A stretch of 29,449 bases of DNA from Leptolinea sp. UBA4782 (GCA_002403095.1 DHHC01000034.1:1-29449), one strand, 5' to 3'; counted from the stretch's first letter, positions 14,301-22,373 are shown. Made by a program: numbers and translations. Notes: generated by a model not told the origin, from the sequence alone.

Positions 14301-14747
14301 ATGTCAAATGTTCGCGGATGCAACTTACCGGATGACCTGTATTACCTGGTAGAGAAACATGTCTGGGCAAAGCCCCTCGAAGGGGGTGTTTACCGGGTTG
14401 GCATTACTGCCGTTGCGGCCAAACTCTCCGGAGGGAAGCTGGCTGCCCTGACGGTAAAAGCCAAGAACATTGGGCAGGAAGTTAAACAGGCAAAAAGCCT
14501 GGCTACCCTTGAAAGCAGCAAATTCGTCGGCCCGGTTCCAGCTCCGCTATCGGGGGTCGTCCTGCGTGCCAATGAAAAGCTCGTTGCCGATCCCAATCTG
14601 GCCATTTCAGATCCCTATGGCGAAGGTTGGGTGGCCGAAATGCAGCCAACCGATTGGGAGAACGAGGTAGGTAACCTGGCTTTTGGGGCAGAGGGAATCG
14701 CAGCCTATCAGGCAAAACTGGAAGCCGAAAATATCACCTGCTCCTGA
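14301..14747 (+). CDS. GcvH-like lipoate-binding protein (LbpA-like)
   Basis: A 148-residue single lipoyl-domain protein. The probable lipoylated lysine is Lys74 in LATLESSKFVGPVPAPLSG, where glycine cleavage H protein would have ESVKAAS-D-I-Y-AP-SG. The ESSK-x-V-G-P form, the N-terminal G-C-N-L-P-D-D-L-Y-Y and H-V-W segments, and DPYGEGW later resemble the LbpA lipoate-binding proteins of sHdr sulfur oxidation rather than true GcvH. No other glycine-cleavage gene is in the window. ATG 14301 has AGGAGG four bases upstream; an in-frame ATG at 14283 lies before that site. Lying between the DsrE and hydrogenase genes, it may carry sulfur or a disulfide to the Isp2 active site. Confidence 0.85.
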   Translation: MSNVRGCNLPDDLYYLVEKHVWAKPLEGGVYRVGITAVAAKLSGGKLAALTVKAKNIGQEVKQAKSLATLESSKFVGPVPAPLSGVVLRANEKLVADPNLAISDPYGEGWVAEMQPTDWENEVGNLAFGAEGIAAYQAKLEAENITCS

Positions 14748-14768
14748 GAACATTAGCGGTAGTCCAAA

Positions 14769-14789
14769 CTGCAGCATGCACATGCGCAG
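14769..14789 (+). other. Hairpin between lbpA-like gene and hydrogenase genes
   Basis: An imperfect 8-bp stem with one bulged A: CTGC plus GCAT pairing with ATGC plus GCAG around the 4-base loop GCAC. It lies in the longest gap inside the cluster (86 bases). No T-run follows, so it is more likely an mRNA processing or stability site than a terminator. Confidence 0.35.
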
Positions 14790-14833
14790 AAAATATTGTT
14801 AAGCCATTCTGATCAACTGAAAAGGAGGGATCA

Positions 14834-15964
14834 ATGGCAGAAGATTCTATTTACAGCGAGTTGAAGAAAGAGGGCATGTCCCGGCGCGGTTTCTTAAAAT
14901 TTTGCGGCCTGGTTGCTGGGGCGATGTCCTTCACAATGCTGCCTCCCATTGAAGGTCTCACTGATGTCAGAGGTGTCCAATCTCCAGTGAAACATGGCAC
15001 CATCGAGATGGTCGCAAAAGCGCTGCAGACAAAGCAGCGCCTGCCTGTGATCTGGATGGAATTCCAGGATTGCGCCGGCTGTACCGAAGCCCTGACCCGC
15101 AGCAAGTCACCCACCCTGGTAGACCTGGTTTTGAACAAAATCACCGTTGAGTACCACGAAACCCTCACCGCTGCAGCCGGTTTCCAAACCGAAGAAGCCA
15201 AACTGGCAGCCATGCAAAAGTATGCCGGTCAGTATATCCTGGTGGTCGAAGGCAGTGTTACGGACCTGGATGACGGCATTTATTGCACCATTGGCGGGAA
15301 GAGTTCGATGGAACTGTTGCGCGAAGCAGCTGCCGGCGCAGCCGCCATTGTTGCCACTGGCAACTGCGCCGCTTTCGGCGGCCTGCCCAGGGCAAAACCA
15401 AACCCGACCGGTGCGCTTGGTGTGTATGAAGTCATCAAAGATAAACCCGTGGTCAATATTCCTGGCTGCCCGGCCATACCGGAAGTATTTACCAGTGTGC
15501 TGGCACAGTTCCTCGTTTTCGGTACCCTGCCAGAACTGGATGCACTGCACAGGCCAAAAAACTTTTACGGTACCGCGATCCATGACCGCTGCCTGCGCCG
15601 CCCGTTTTACGACGCCGGCAAATTTGCCCTGTCATTCGATGATGAAGGTGCAAAGAAGGGATACTGCCTGTATAAGTTGGGCTGCAAAGGACCAACCACA
15701 TACAACTCATGCGCAACCCTGAAATGGAGCGGCGGGCTTTCCTTCCCCATCCAATCCGGGCATCCCTGCCTGGGGTGTTCTGAACCGAACTTCTGGGATG
15801 GGGGCGGTTTCTACCAGGGCCAGTCGGCGCCAATTTCCAAGCCAACTGGTACGGTTGCTGCTGCTGCGGTTGCAGCCGGTGTAGCAATTGCAGCAGGTGT
15901 GGGAATGGCAAATGTAGCCCAAAAGAAAGCAGCCCATTCCGCCGATAAAGAAGAAGAGGAATAG
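14834..15964 (+). CDS. hynS: [NiFe] hydrogenase small subunit, membrane-anchored
   Basis: A 376-residue iron-sulfur subunit that passes electrons from the NiFe site of the large subunit. The Tat signal SRRGFLKFC (Arg17-Arg18) predicts export folded across the membrane. The proximal cluster site starts with DCAGC (Cys80, Cys83) and continues with TGNCAAFGG and NIPGCPAIPE. The distal and medial sites follow in HDRC, YCLYKLGCKGP, NSC and GHPCLGCSEPNFWD. The two extra cysteines of O2-tolerant (group 1d) enzymes are absent next to Cys80/Cys83. Residues 342-362 form a C-terminal hydrophobic anchor (Ala/Val/Gly-rich), with an acidic tail inside. AAAGGAGG precedes the start. It is the first gene of the hynS-isp1-isp2-hynL set. 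Confidence 0.93.
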   Translation: MAEDSIYSELKKEGMSRRGFLKFCGLVAGAMSFTMLPPIEGLTDVRGVQSPVKHGTIEMVAKALQTKQRLPVIWMEFQDCAGCTEALTRSKSPTLVDLVLNKITVEYHETLTAAAGFQTEEAKLAAMQKYAGQYILVVEGSVTDLDDGIYCTIGGKSSMELLREAAAGAAAIVATGNCAAFGGLPRAKPNPTGALGVYEVIKDKPVVNIPGCPAIPEVFTSVLAQFLVFGTLPELDALHRPKNFYGTAIHDRCLRRPFYDAGKFALSFDDEGAKKGYCLYKLGCKGPTTYNSCATLKWSGGLSFPIQSGHPCLGCSEPNFWDGGGFYQGQSAPISKPTGTVAAAAVAAGVAIAAGVGMANVAQKKAAHSADKEEEE

Positions 15965-15973
15965 GAGGTTCCC

Positions 15974-16651
15974 ATGAACTGGACTGCTGTTCTTGAATTT
16001 GCCCGCGGACCATTCTTCAAAGTTGCCTTGCTGGTTTTCATTGCTGGTATGGCCTACCGCATTGCCCGCATCATCATGCTGGGCTGGAAGAAAGACCGCG
16101 TGCCGCCCCGCGGCAGCAAGGTCGAGGGAGCCGCAATTTCCTTCCTGAAAGGAATTCTGATTTGGCCGTTTATCCCCTGGGTGAAAGATACCTTCAAACG
16201 CAACCCCATCATCTACATCGCCGGTGGATTATTCCACCTGGGCCTGTTTGTTGTCCTGATCCTCGGAACCGCCCATATGCTGGTCTGGAAAAGTCTGCTT
16301 GGTTTTGGCTGGGCGACTTTACCGCTGCCAATTGTGGATTGGCTGGCAGCTGTTGCTATTGTGGCTATGATCGTCCTGTTCATCCACAGACTGACCAACC
16401 CGGTTATGCGCCTGATTTCAGGCTGGCCGGAATGGCTGAACCTGTTGTTCGTATTTCTGCCCATGGTAACCGGGTACATGATGACCCACCATCTCTTCTT
16501 CAGGTATGAGGTGTTGTTCAGCTTGCATATGCTGAGCGTGAATGTCATGCTTATCTGGATCCCGATCAGCCGCATATCCCATTTTGTTTTCTATTTCTTC
16601 TCGAAGGCAATCCATGGGGCGGATTTTGGCAAACGGTCGGTCTCACCGTAG
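15974..16651 (+). CDS. isp1: Isp1: haem-b membrane subunit (NarI/DsrM-like)
   Basis: A 225-residue membrane protein with five main hydrophobic helices, of the NarI/DsrM cytochrome b type. Candidate haem ligands are His89 and His102 on one helix pair (GGLFH and TAHM) and His139, His173, His174 and His186 in the later helices. By analogy with Isp1 of Thiocapsa roseopersicina and Allochromatium vinosum, it links the periplasmic hydrogenase dimer to the cytoplasmic Isp2 subunit. A consensus AGGAGG sits nine bases after the hynS stop region and just before ATG 15974. Its function as an electron conduit is inferred from gene order and the histidines. Confidence 0.85.
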   Translation: MNWTAVLEFARGPFFKVALLVFIAGMAYRIARIIMLGWKKDRVPPRGSKVEGAAISFLKGILIWPFIPWVKDTFKRNPIIYIAGGLFHLGLFVVLILGTAHMLVWKSLLGFGWATLPLPIVDWLAAVAIVAMIVLFIHRLTNPVMRLISGWPEWLNLLFVFLPMVTGYMMTHHLFFRYEVLFSLHMLSVNVMLIWIPISRISHFVFYFFSKAIHGADFGKRSVSP

Positions 16652-16661
16652 GAGGTGCAGC

Positions 16662-17930
16662 ATGAAAACCATATCCAATATTGCAATGAATACTTTTGTA
16701 AAAGAAACCGGCGGGTATGTGGCTGCACAACTGGAAGCCTGCACCCGCTGTGGAATGTGTGCAGATGCGTGCCATTTCTATGTTGCCACCGGGAATCCGG
16801 AGTACGCCCCTGTCTGGAAAATCGATCTTCTAAAAAGGGCTTACGAACAGCGCTTTACCCTGTCTGGCAAGGTCAAACTGGCCCTAGGCGTGGATAAACC
16901 TGTCACCGATGAAGACATTCAAAAATTCAGCAAGATCGTCTATGAAGCCTGCACCATGTGCAACAAATGCTCAATGGTCTGCCCGATGGGGCTGCAGCTT
17001 GGCCCCCTCATCCACGAAGTCCGCACCAGCATGTCTAATGCCGGTGTGGTTCCAGATGACCTGATGAAAGCTGTCAACAAGCAGGTTGAGGAAGGCAGCC
17101 CCCTGGGTGTCACGGATGATGTTTACGATGACCGCATCGAGTGGGTTGCAGATGAGTGGGAAGTGGATATCCCGGTCGATGTCAAAGGCGCTGATACCCT
17201 GGTTGTATTCAGTTCCATTGAAGTGATGAAATTCCCCGAGAACATCGCAGCCATCGCCAAAATCCTCAACACTGCCGGTGAGAAGTGGACCTTGAGCACC
17301 GCAGGTCGTGAAGTAGTGAATTTCGGTTTTTATGAGGGCAGCGAAGAGCGCACAAAAATGTTCATGCAGCGCATATTTGACGCTGCCAAAGAACTGGGCG
17401 TGAAGAAGATCGTCGTCACCGAGTGCGGGCATGCCTATGATGCTCTGCGCTGGACTTCTTATAACATGATGGAAGTTCCTGCCGGGATCGAGATCACCCA
17501 CATCGTCGGATTAATCGGAGAGTATGTGCGTTCGGGAAAAATCAAACTCAAAGCTGGTGCATTCGATAACGGTGTGATCACCTTCCATGACGCCTGCAAG
17601 ATCCAGCGCCGCGGCGGGCACATCAAAGAGCCGCGCGAGATACTCAAGATCCTGGCGCCGAATTCCTTCAAAGAAATGTCGCCCAGTAAAGAGCAGGCCA
17701 TCTGCTGCGGCGGTGGCGGCGGGGTAATTGCCATCAAAGAAGCTGACCCTGTGCGCTATGCAGCTTTCGAATTAAAAATCGACCAGATGAAAGCAGTCGG
17801 CGCAGATGCTGTAGTAATGAGCTGTTCCAACTGCCGGTTGCAGTTCACCGATTGTGTACAGCACTTTAACCTTGATGTCAAAGTGAAAGGGCTCAGTCAA
17901 ATGGTTGCAGATGCCCTGGAAGAGAGGTAA
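16662..17930 (+). CDS. isp2: Isp2: HdrD/DsrK-like iron-sulfur subunit
   Basis: A 422-residue cytoplasmic protein. Two [4Fe-4S] ferredoxin motifs are near the N-terminus: C27-X2-C30-X2-C33-X3-C37 and C97-X2-C100-X2-C103-X3-C107. The C-terminal part has one complete CCG motif, C312-X35-C348-C349-X38-C388-X2-C391, the signature that binds the noncubane/unusual cluster acting on disulfides in heterodisulfide reductase HdrB/HdrD. HdrD has two such motifs; here only the second is complete (a lone TECGH near residue 260 is what remains of the first). ATG 16662 has AGGAGG five bases upstream; a longer frame from 16542 would overlap isp1. In Isp-type hydrogenases it receives electrons from Isp1. The natural partner here is unknown. 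Confidence 0.88.
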   Translation: MKTISNIAMNTFVKETGGYVAAQLEACTRCGMCADACHFYVATGNPEYAPVWKIDLLKRAYEQRFTLSGKVKLALGVDKPVTDEDIQKFSKIVYEACTMCNKCSMVCPMGLQLGPLIHEVRTSMSNAGVVPDDLMKAVNKQVEEGSPLGVTDDVYDDRIEWVADEWEVDIPVDVKGADTLVVFSSIEVMKFPENIAAIAKILNTAGEKWTLSTAGREVVNFGFYEGSEERTKMFMQRIFDAAKELGVKKIVVTECGHAYDALRWTSYNMMEVPAGIEITHIVGLIGEYVRSGKIKLKAGAFDNGVITFHDACKIQRRGGHIKEPREILKILAPNSFKEMSPSKEQAICCGGGGGVIAIKEADPVRYAAFELKIDQMKAVGADAVVMSCSNCRLQFTDCVQHFNLDVKVKGLSQMVADALEER

Positions 17931-17933
17931 ACC

Positions 17934-19673
17934 ATGCCAGAACGAATTGTTATTGACCCAATTACCCGTATTGAAGGACACCTGCGCATCGAGGCCTCCC
18001 TGGATGAAAACAATGTGATCAACCAGGCATACTCTTCGGGCACCATGGTGAGGGGCATAGAGACAATATTGAAAGGCCGCGACCCGCGTGAGGCCTGGGC
18101 ATTCACCCAGCGCGCCTGCGGAGTGTGCACCACGGTCCATTCTTTTGCTTCCATTCGCGCGGTTGAGGATGCCCTTAAAATCAGGATCCCGAAAACGGCC
18201 AACCTGATCCGCAACCTGATGATCGCCCAGCAGTATGTCCATGACCACGTCATGCATTTCTACCACCTGCACGCCCTCGACTGGGTGGATGTGGTGGCAA
18301 GCCTGCAGGCTGACCCGGATGCAACTGCATCTATCCAGCAATCCATATCACCCTGGCATAATGCTTCGCCAAGTTACTTCACCGGTGTGCAAAAGAAGGT
18401 GCAGGCAATTGTCGACAGCGGGCAGTTATCCATTTTTGCCAATGCCTACTGGGGACACCCGGCCTACAAGCTGCCACCCGAAATCAACCTGCTGGCAGTA
18501 GCCCACTACCTGGAAGCCCTGGACTGGCAGAAAGAAGCCACCAAGATCCACACCATCTTCGGCGGCAAGAACCCCCACCCCAATTTTGTTGTGGGCGGCG
18601 TACCCATGCCAATTGACCTGAACAGTGACACTGCCCTGAATGCAGAACGGCTTTCGATCATCAGCGATTCGATCGACAGCATGATCACCTTCGTGGACCA
18701 GGTGTATATTCCCGACCTGCTGGCAATAGCACCGTATTACCTGGAGTATGGCGGCATTGGAGAAGGTCTGGGCAATTTCCTTACCTGGGGCGAGTTCCCC
18801 GGTGAGGACAATTGGGATACCTCCAAGTTCCTGGTGCCCAGGGCAGTCATCCTGGACCGGGACCTGGCTAACATCCAGGAACCCGACCCAAATGACTTCA
18901 AACTGATGCAGGAATACATTACCCACTCCTGGTACAAATACGGGGATGGGGACGGGGTCGGGCTGCATCCCTGGAACGGAGAAACCGCTTTCAATTACAC
19001 CGGGCCCAAACCACCGTATGAATTGCTCGAGGTTGAACAGAAATACTCCTGGCTTAAGTCACCCCGCTGGGCGGAGAAATCCATGGAAGTCGGTCCCCTG
19101 GCCAGGGTGCTGGCGATGTATGCAAGCGGGCATGCCCAGACCAAGGAACTGGTTGACCTGGTTTTGAAAACCCTGGATGTACCCATCACGGCGGTATTCT
19201 CCACCCTCGGACGCACAGCCGCCCGGGCAATAGAGACCAAGGTCTTCGCCGACAGCCTGCGCACTTACTACAATGACCTGGTTGCAGAAATATCAGCCGG
19301 TAATACCGATACATTCAACGGCGAAAAGTGGGAACCGCACACCTGGCCTGCGAATGCCCAGGGTTTCGGGTACATGGAAGCCCCGCGCGGTGCGCTGGGA
19401 CACTGGATCGTGATCCAGGGCGGCAAGATCGACAATTACCAGATGGTGGTTCCGACCACCTGGAACGGATCTCCCAGGGACCACCTTGGGCAGCCGGGTG
19501 CATACGAAGCTTCACTGGTAGGCACCAAACTGGAAAAACCCGAATGGCCGCTGGAAATCCTGCGCACAATTCATTCCTTTGATCCCTGTATGGCCTGCGC
19601 CGTCCACATGGTGGATGCCAGCGGCAAGTCACTTGGCGAAGCCGGCATCGGGTTAAACGTTTTACTTCACTGA
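17934..19673 (+). CDS. hynL: [NiFe] hydrogenase large subunit
   Basis: A 579-residue catalytic subunit that oxidises or forms H2. The NiFe site ligands are the L1 motif RACGVCTTVH (Cys62, Cys65) and the L2 motif DPCMACAVH (Cys552, Cys555). The conserved RIEGHLR stretch is at residues 12-18. After His558 there is a 21-residue extension (MVDASGKS...NVLLH) of the sort removed by a maturation protease, whose gene follows. It begins four bases after isp2 stops, with AGAGGT before the ATG. The order hynS-isp1-isp2-hynL marks it as Isp-type group 1e. It has no signal of its own and should be exported together with HynS by the Tat system. Confidence 0.95.
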   Translation: MPERIVIDPITRIEGHLRIEASLDENNVINQAYSSGTMVRGIETILKGRDPREAWAFTQRACGVCTTVHSFASIRAVEDALKIRIPKTANLIRNLMIAQQYVHDHVMHFYHLHALDWVDVVASLQADPDATASIQQSISPWHNASPSYFTGVQKKVQAIVDSGQLSIFANAYWGHPAYKLPPEINLLAVAHYLEALDWQKEATKIHTIFGGKNPHPNFVVGGVPMPIDLNSDTALNAERLSIISDSIDSMITFVDQVYIPDLLAIAPYYLEYGGIGEGLGNFLTWGEFPGEDNWDTSKFLVPRAVILDRDLANIQEPDPNDFKLMQEYITHSWYKYGDGDGVGLHPWNGETAFNYTGPKPPYELLEVEQKYSWLKSPRWAEKSMEVGPLARVLAMYASGHAQTKELVDLVLKTLDVPITAVFSTLGRTAARAIETKVFADSLRTYYNDLVAEISAGNTDTFNGEKWEPHTWPANAQGFGYMEAPRGALGHWIVIQGGKIDNYQMVVPTTWNGSPRDHLGQPGAYEASLVGTKLEKPEWPLEILRTIHSFDPCMACAVHMVDASGKSLGEAGIGLNVLLH

Positions 19674-19679
19674 CCCATT

Positions 19680-20150
19680 ATGCCGCAGCCAACGCGCCGG
19701 GTAGTATTAGGGTTGGGGAATATTCTGAATAACGACGAAGGGCTGGGTGTCAGGGCTCTTGAACTGCTTGGCACCCAGCCCGGCCTTCCCATTGGGTTTG
19801 AACTGCTCGATGGGGGCGTGCTTGGGCTAAACCTGTTGATGATCGTGGAAGAGTGCAGCCATCTGCTAATCCTGGATGCGGTGGACGCAAGGAAGCCTCC
19901 CGGAACACTGGTTGAACTCAGGAAAGAGGACATCCCGCTTTACTCAGGGGTTAAACTCTCGCAGCACCAGGTCACCTTTCAGGAAGTGCTGGGGCTGGCT
20001 GCAATGCGCGGGCATCTGCCGGAAAACCTGCACCTGCTGGGAATTCAGCCGCTGGATGTGTCTATCGGCCTGGAATTGAGCAGCGAAGTGCAGGCTGCCC
20101 TGCCGCAGCTGGCAGATAGGGCAAAATCCGTCTTACAACACTGGACATAA
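19680..20150 (+). CDS. hynD: Hydrogenase maturation endopeptidase
   Basis: A 156-residue protease of the HyaD/HybD/HynD family, which cleaves the C-terminal extension of the large subunit after nickel insertion. Residues corresponding to the nickel-binding triad are visible: Glu20 in GNILNNDEGLG, Asp66 or Asp69 in LDAVDA, and His96 in LSQHQVTF. The stop of hynL is 6 bases upstream and there is no clear ribosome binding site, so translation is probably coupled to hynL. Other maturation genes (hypA-F) are not in this window and must lie elsewhere if the enzyme is active. Confidence 0.9.
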   Translation: MPQPTRRVVLGLGNILNNDEGLGVRALELLGTQPGLPIGFELLDGGVLGLNLLMIVEECSHLLILDAVDARKPPGTLVELRKEDIPLYSGVKLSQHQVTFQEVLGLAAMRGHLPENLHLLGIQPLDVSIGLELSSEVQAALPQLADRAKSVLQHWT

Positions 20151-20172
20151 CTTCATAAAGGAGAAAACTAAA

Positions 20173-21222
20173 TTGATGGATTATATGTTCCTTGACGCAG
20201 TACCCTGGAAATACAGCCAGGCGCTATATCATGCCTCCGCCCATTTAGGCCGGGAGGGGCTGTTCATTCTCCGTCCTGCAACCCCGTATGTTTGCATCGG
20301 CTTCCACCAGGATGCCCAAAAGGAAATTGACCTCGAATTTGCCCAGCAGAATGATATCCCGGTCTTCAGGCGCGAGGTCGGTGGAGGGGCTGTTTACCTG
20401 GATGGTCAGCAGCTTTTCTTCCAATTCTTACTGCGCCAGGATAATCCCATCGTTCCGGCAAGCGTGGCTGATTTTTATCGCAAATTCCTGCAGCCGGTCA
20501 TTGCCACCTTCCGCGATTTCGGCGTTCCGGCTGAATACAAACCGGTCAATGATATCATCGCCAGCGGACGCAAGATTTCCGGGACCGGAGCCGCCCAGAT
20601 CGAGGATACCTGGGTGCTTGTGGGGAATTTCATCCAGGATTTCAATTACGAAATGATGTCCAAAGTGCTGCGCCTGCCGGACGAAAAGTTCCGCGACAAG
20701 GTGCATAAGACCATGTACGAAAACCTGACCACCATGCTGCGTGAGACCGGCAACATCCCGACAAATTCTGCCCTGGCAGAAAGGCTGGTCGCCAATTGCG
20801 AGCCGCTGATGGGGCCATTTGTGGAAAAGCAGCTGGATGATACGCTCAAGCAAAAAGCGGATGAACTGATGCTTGAAATGCATACCCCCGCATGGCTGCT
20901 GGCGAATGACAACCGCCGGCTGGATACCACCCGGGTGAAGATTGCCGAAGGCATCTTCGTTTTCGAAAAAGTGCATAAAGCGCCGGGCGGGTTGATGCGC
21001 CTTTCGGCAGTCAGCAATGAGGGCAAATTGGAAGATGTGCACATATCTGGAGACTTCTTCTTCTTCCCCGCTGGGAAGCTGATGGAGTTGGAACAAGCTT
21101 TCACTGCCCTTCCCATTACTACGGATGACGTCATCCGTACGGTGATACAGTTTTATGATGCAAACAAGGTTGAATCACCCGGTATAACCGCAGAGGACTT
21201 CGCCGCCTTGATCGCAGGATAA
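20173..21222 (+). CDS. lplA: Lipoate-protein ligase A family protein
   Basis: A 349-residue protein that attaches lipoate to target proteins through lipoyl-AMP. Key family features are RREVGGGAVYLD (Arg67 region) and RKISGTGAAQ with Lys134 (normally R-K-I-S-G-x-A). The C-terminal third (about 235-349) is an accessory domain of the long LplA type. The first codon is TTG at 20173, nine bases from GGAG; an ATG follows directly at 20176 and could be the true start. It is the last gene of the cluster, 22 bases after hynD. The only likely lipoyl protein in the window is the LbpA-like protein at 14301, so it is probably the dedicated ligase for it. Confidence 0.88.
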   Translation: MMDYMFLDAVPWKYSQALYHASAHLGREGLFILRPATPYVCIGFHQDAQKEIDLEFAQQNDIPVFRREVGGGAVYLDGQQLFFQFLLRQDNPIVPASVADFYRKFLQPVIATFRDFGVPAEYKPVNDIIASGRKISGTGAAQIEDTWVLVGNFIQDFNYEMMSKVLRLPDEKFRDKVHKTMYENLTTMLRETGNIPTNSALAERLVANCEPLMGPFVEKQLDDTLKQKADELMLEMHTPAWLLANDNRRLDTTRVKIAEGIFVFEKVHKAPGGLMRLSAVSNEGKLEDVHISGDFFFFPAGKLMELEQAFTALPITTDDVIRTVIQFYDANKVESPGITAEDFAALIAG

Positions 21223-21300
21223 TTGGGATGCCCGCCACCCCTGGTTGTTCTCTAATTCGTTAGGGTGAAGAGCAGGCGATAAATTAATCGCAAACTTGAT

Positions 21301-21340
21301 TTAAAAAACAAGAGGCTGTCCTCCATATATGGACAGCCTT
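21301..21340 (-). terminator. Terminator for the CAP/LysM gene
   Basis: A 9-bp perfect stem (AGGCTGTCC at 21313-21321 with GGACAGCCT at 21331-21339) around a 9-base loop. On the minus strand it is followed by CTTG and a T6 tract. It lies between two convergent genes; on the plus strand the downstream run is poor, so it may stop lplA only weakly. Confidence 0.75.
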
Positions 21341-21358
21341 CTCTGATTAAGGTATGTC

Positions 21359-22366
21359 CTATTTCTTTTTTCCGCTTAAAACCACGAAAACCAATCCGGC
21401 TGCACACACCACAATGATCCCCAGCCCCAGGATGCGCCGGTTTCCCGATAGGAACGAGCTTTCAGGGAACAGCGGCACTCTGGTTGGGGTGGGTGTAATC
21501 GTCGGCTGGCGGGTTGCAGTAGGCGGAGCCGGGGTATTGGTCGGCCTGGGGGTTTGGGTCGGCGGTTTGGGTGTCTGGGTGATGGTGGGCGAAACAGTGG
21601 GGGTGAATGCCTTGCGGACGGTCAGCTTCTGGTTGGCATAAATGGTATCGGTGGTCATGCCGTTTAAGGTCTTGAGCTCATCGATGGTAAGACCGTAGGT
21701 GTCAGCAATTCCCCACAACGTCTGCCCGGGTTGGACTACGTGCACAATCGAACCGTCGCTCAGCGCTGTAGCTGTAACAATTGCGATAACCCTCTGGTCC
21801 GAGGTGGGCATGATTGTACCGCCCGGCAGGGTCGGCATGGGGGAGCTGATGGCATAGGAGCCACTGGTGTACCCGACATGCAGCACGTAATACCACCAGC
21901 CGCTGGCGTCCTGCGCAGCCCCTGCCCCAACATGGGCATACAGCCCGGCCTGGGGGCCATTCACCGGGCGCATATGCTCGTAATCTGCCCAATAACTGGA
22001 GTACAGGTCAGGCATATCTCCGCTGCCGCAGGCGATGTTCTCGGTGACAAATGCAGTTGCCCCGCCCCCGTAACCGGCTGCCATCGCCCGCTCTGATGCG
22101 GAGGGGTAACCCATATACACCAGGTGCGAACAGGACTGCAGGCTCGCCATGATCTCAGCGGCTGCCTGGGCGGTTGCCATCAGGATGCCATCGGTGGTAA
22201 GTGCCGGGTAGCCATAGGCAGCCCGCATACTGTTGGTTTGGGCGATCAGGTCCCACGGTGTGGTGACACCGGTTTCATCCTGCGCCAATACACTGGCAGT
22301 GGGCATCACTGTGATCAACAGAAACAGGATCAGCCTGAGCAGAGCTTTACGGATGGAGTGCTTCAT
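21359..22366 (-). CDS. Secreted CAP-domain protein with LysM and C-terminal anchor
   Basis: A 335-residue exported protein. A signal peptide ends near residue 29 (...ASVLAQ). A CAP/SCP-like domain follows, with TNSMRAAYGYPAL, TENIACG, HVGAGAA and WYYVLHVGY blocks. Next is one LysM module (VVQPGQTLWGIADTYGLTIDELK...YANQKLTV) that may bind peptidoglycan, then a Pro/Thr-rich linker and a final membrane helix with a KKK tail. The protein is thus likely displayed at the cell surface. The ATG at 22366 is preferred to that at 22372 because the predicted promoter would start transcription at about 22367. It forms its own transcript. Confidence 0.85.
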   Translation of the reverse strand: MKHSIRKALLRLILFLLITVMPTASVLAQDETGVTTPWDLIAQTNSMRAAYGYPALTTDGILMATAQAAAEIMASLQSCSHLVYMGYPSASERAMAAGYGGGATAFVTENIACGSGDMPDLYSSYWADYEHMRPVNGPQAGLYAHVGAGAAQDASGWWYYVLHVGYTSGSYAISSPMPTLPGGTIMPTSDQRVIAIVTATALSDGSIVHVVQPGQTLWGIADTYGLTIDELKTLNGMTTDTIYANQKLTVRKAFTPTVSPTITQTPKPPTQTPRPTNTPAPPTATRQPTITPTPTRVPLFPESSFLSGNRRILGLGIIVVCAAGLVFVVLSGKKK

Positions 22367-22373
22367 CGGCATT

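Noticed and set aside
14301..14747. Glycine cleavage H protein in a glycine cleavage operon
   Set aside because: No gcvT or gcvP genes are nearby, and the lipoyl-site context and neighbours fit LbpA better.
14769..14789. Terminator splitting the sulfur genes from the hydrogenase genes
   Set aside because: The hairpin has a bulge and is not followed by a T-tract, so a full stop of transcription is unlikely.
15056..15090. O2-tolerant (group 1d) hydrogenase
   Set aside because: The proximal site reads D-C-A-G-C-T without the two extra cysteines of O2-tolerant enzymes.
15107..15583. Minus-strand frame inside the hydrogenase small subunit
   Set aside because: Antisense to conserved cluster-binding motifs; no start signals.
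13166..17930. Complete sHdr sulfur-oxidation pathway
   Set aside because: There are no hdrA, hdrC1/B1 or hdrC2/B2-type genes in the window; the only Hdr-like protein is Isp2.
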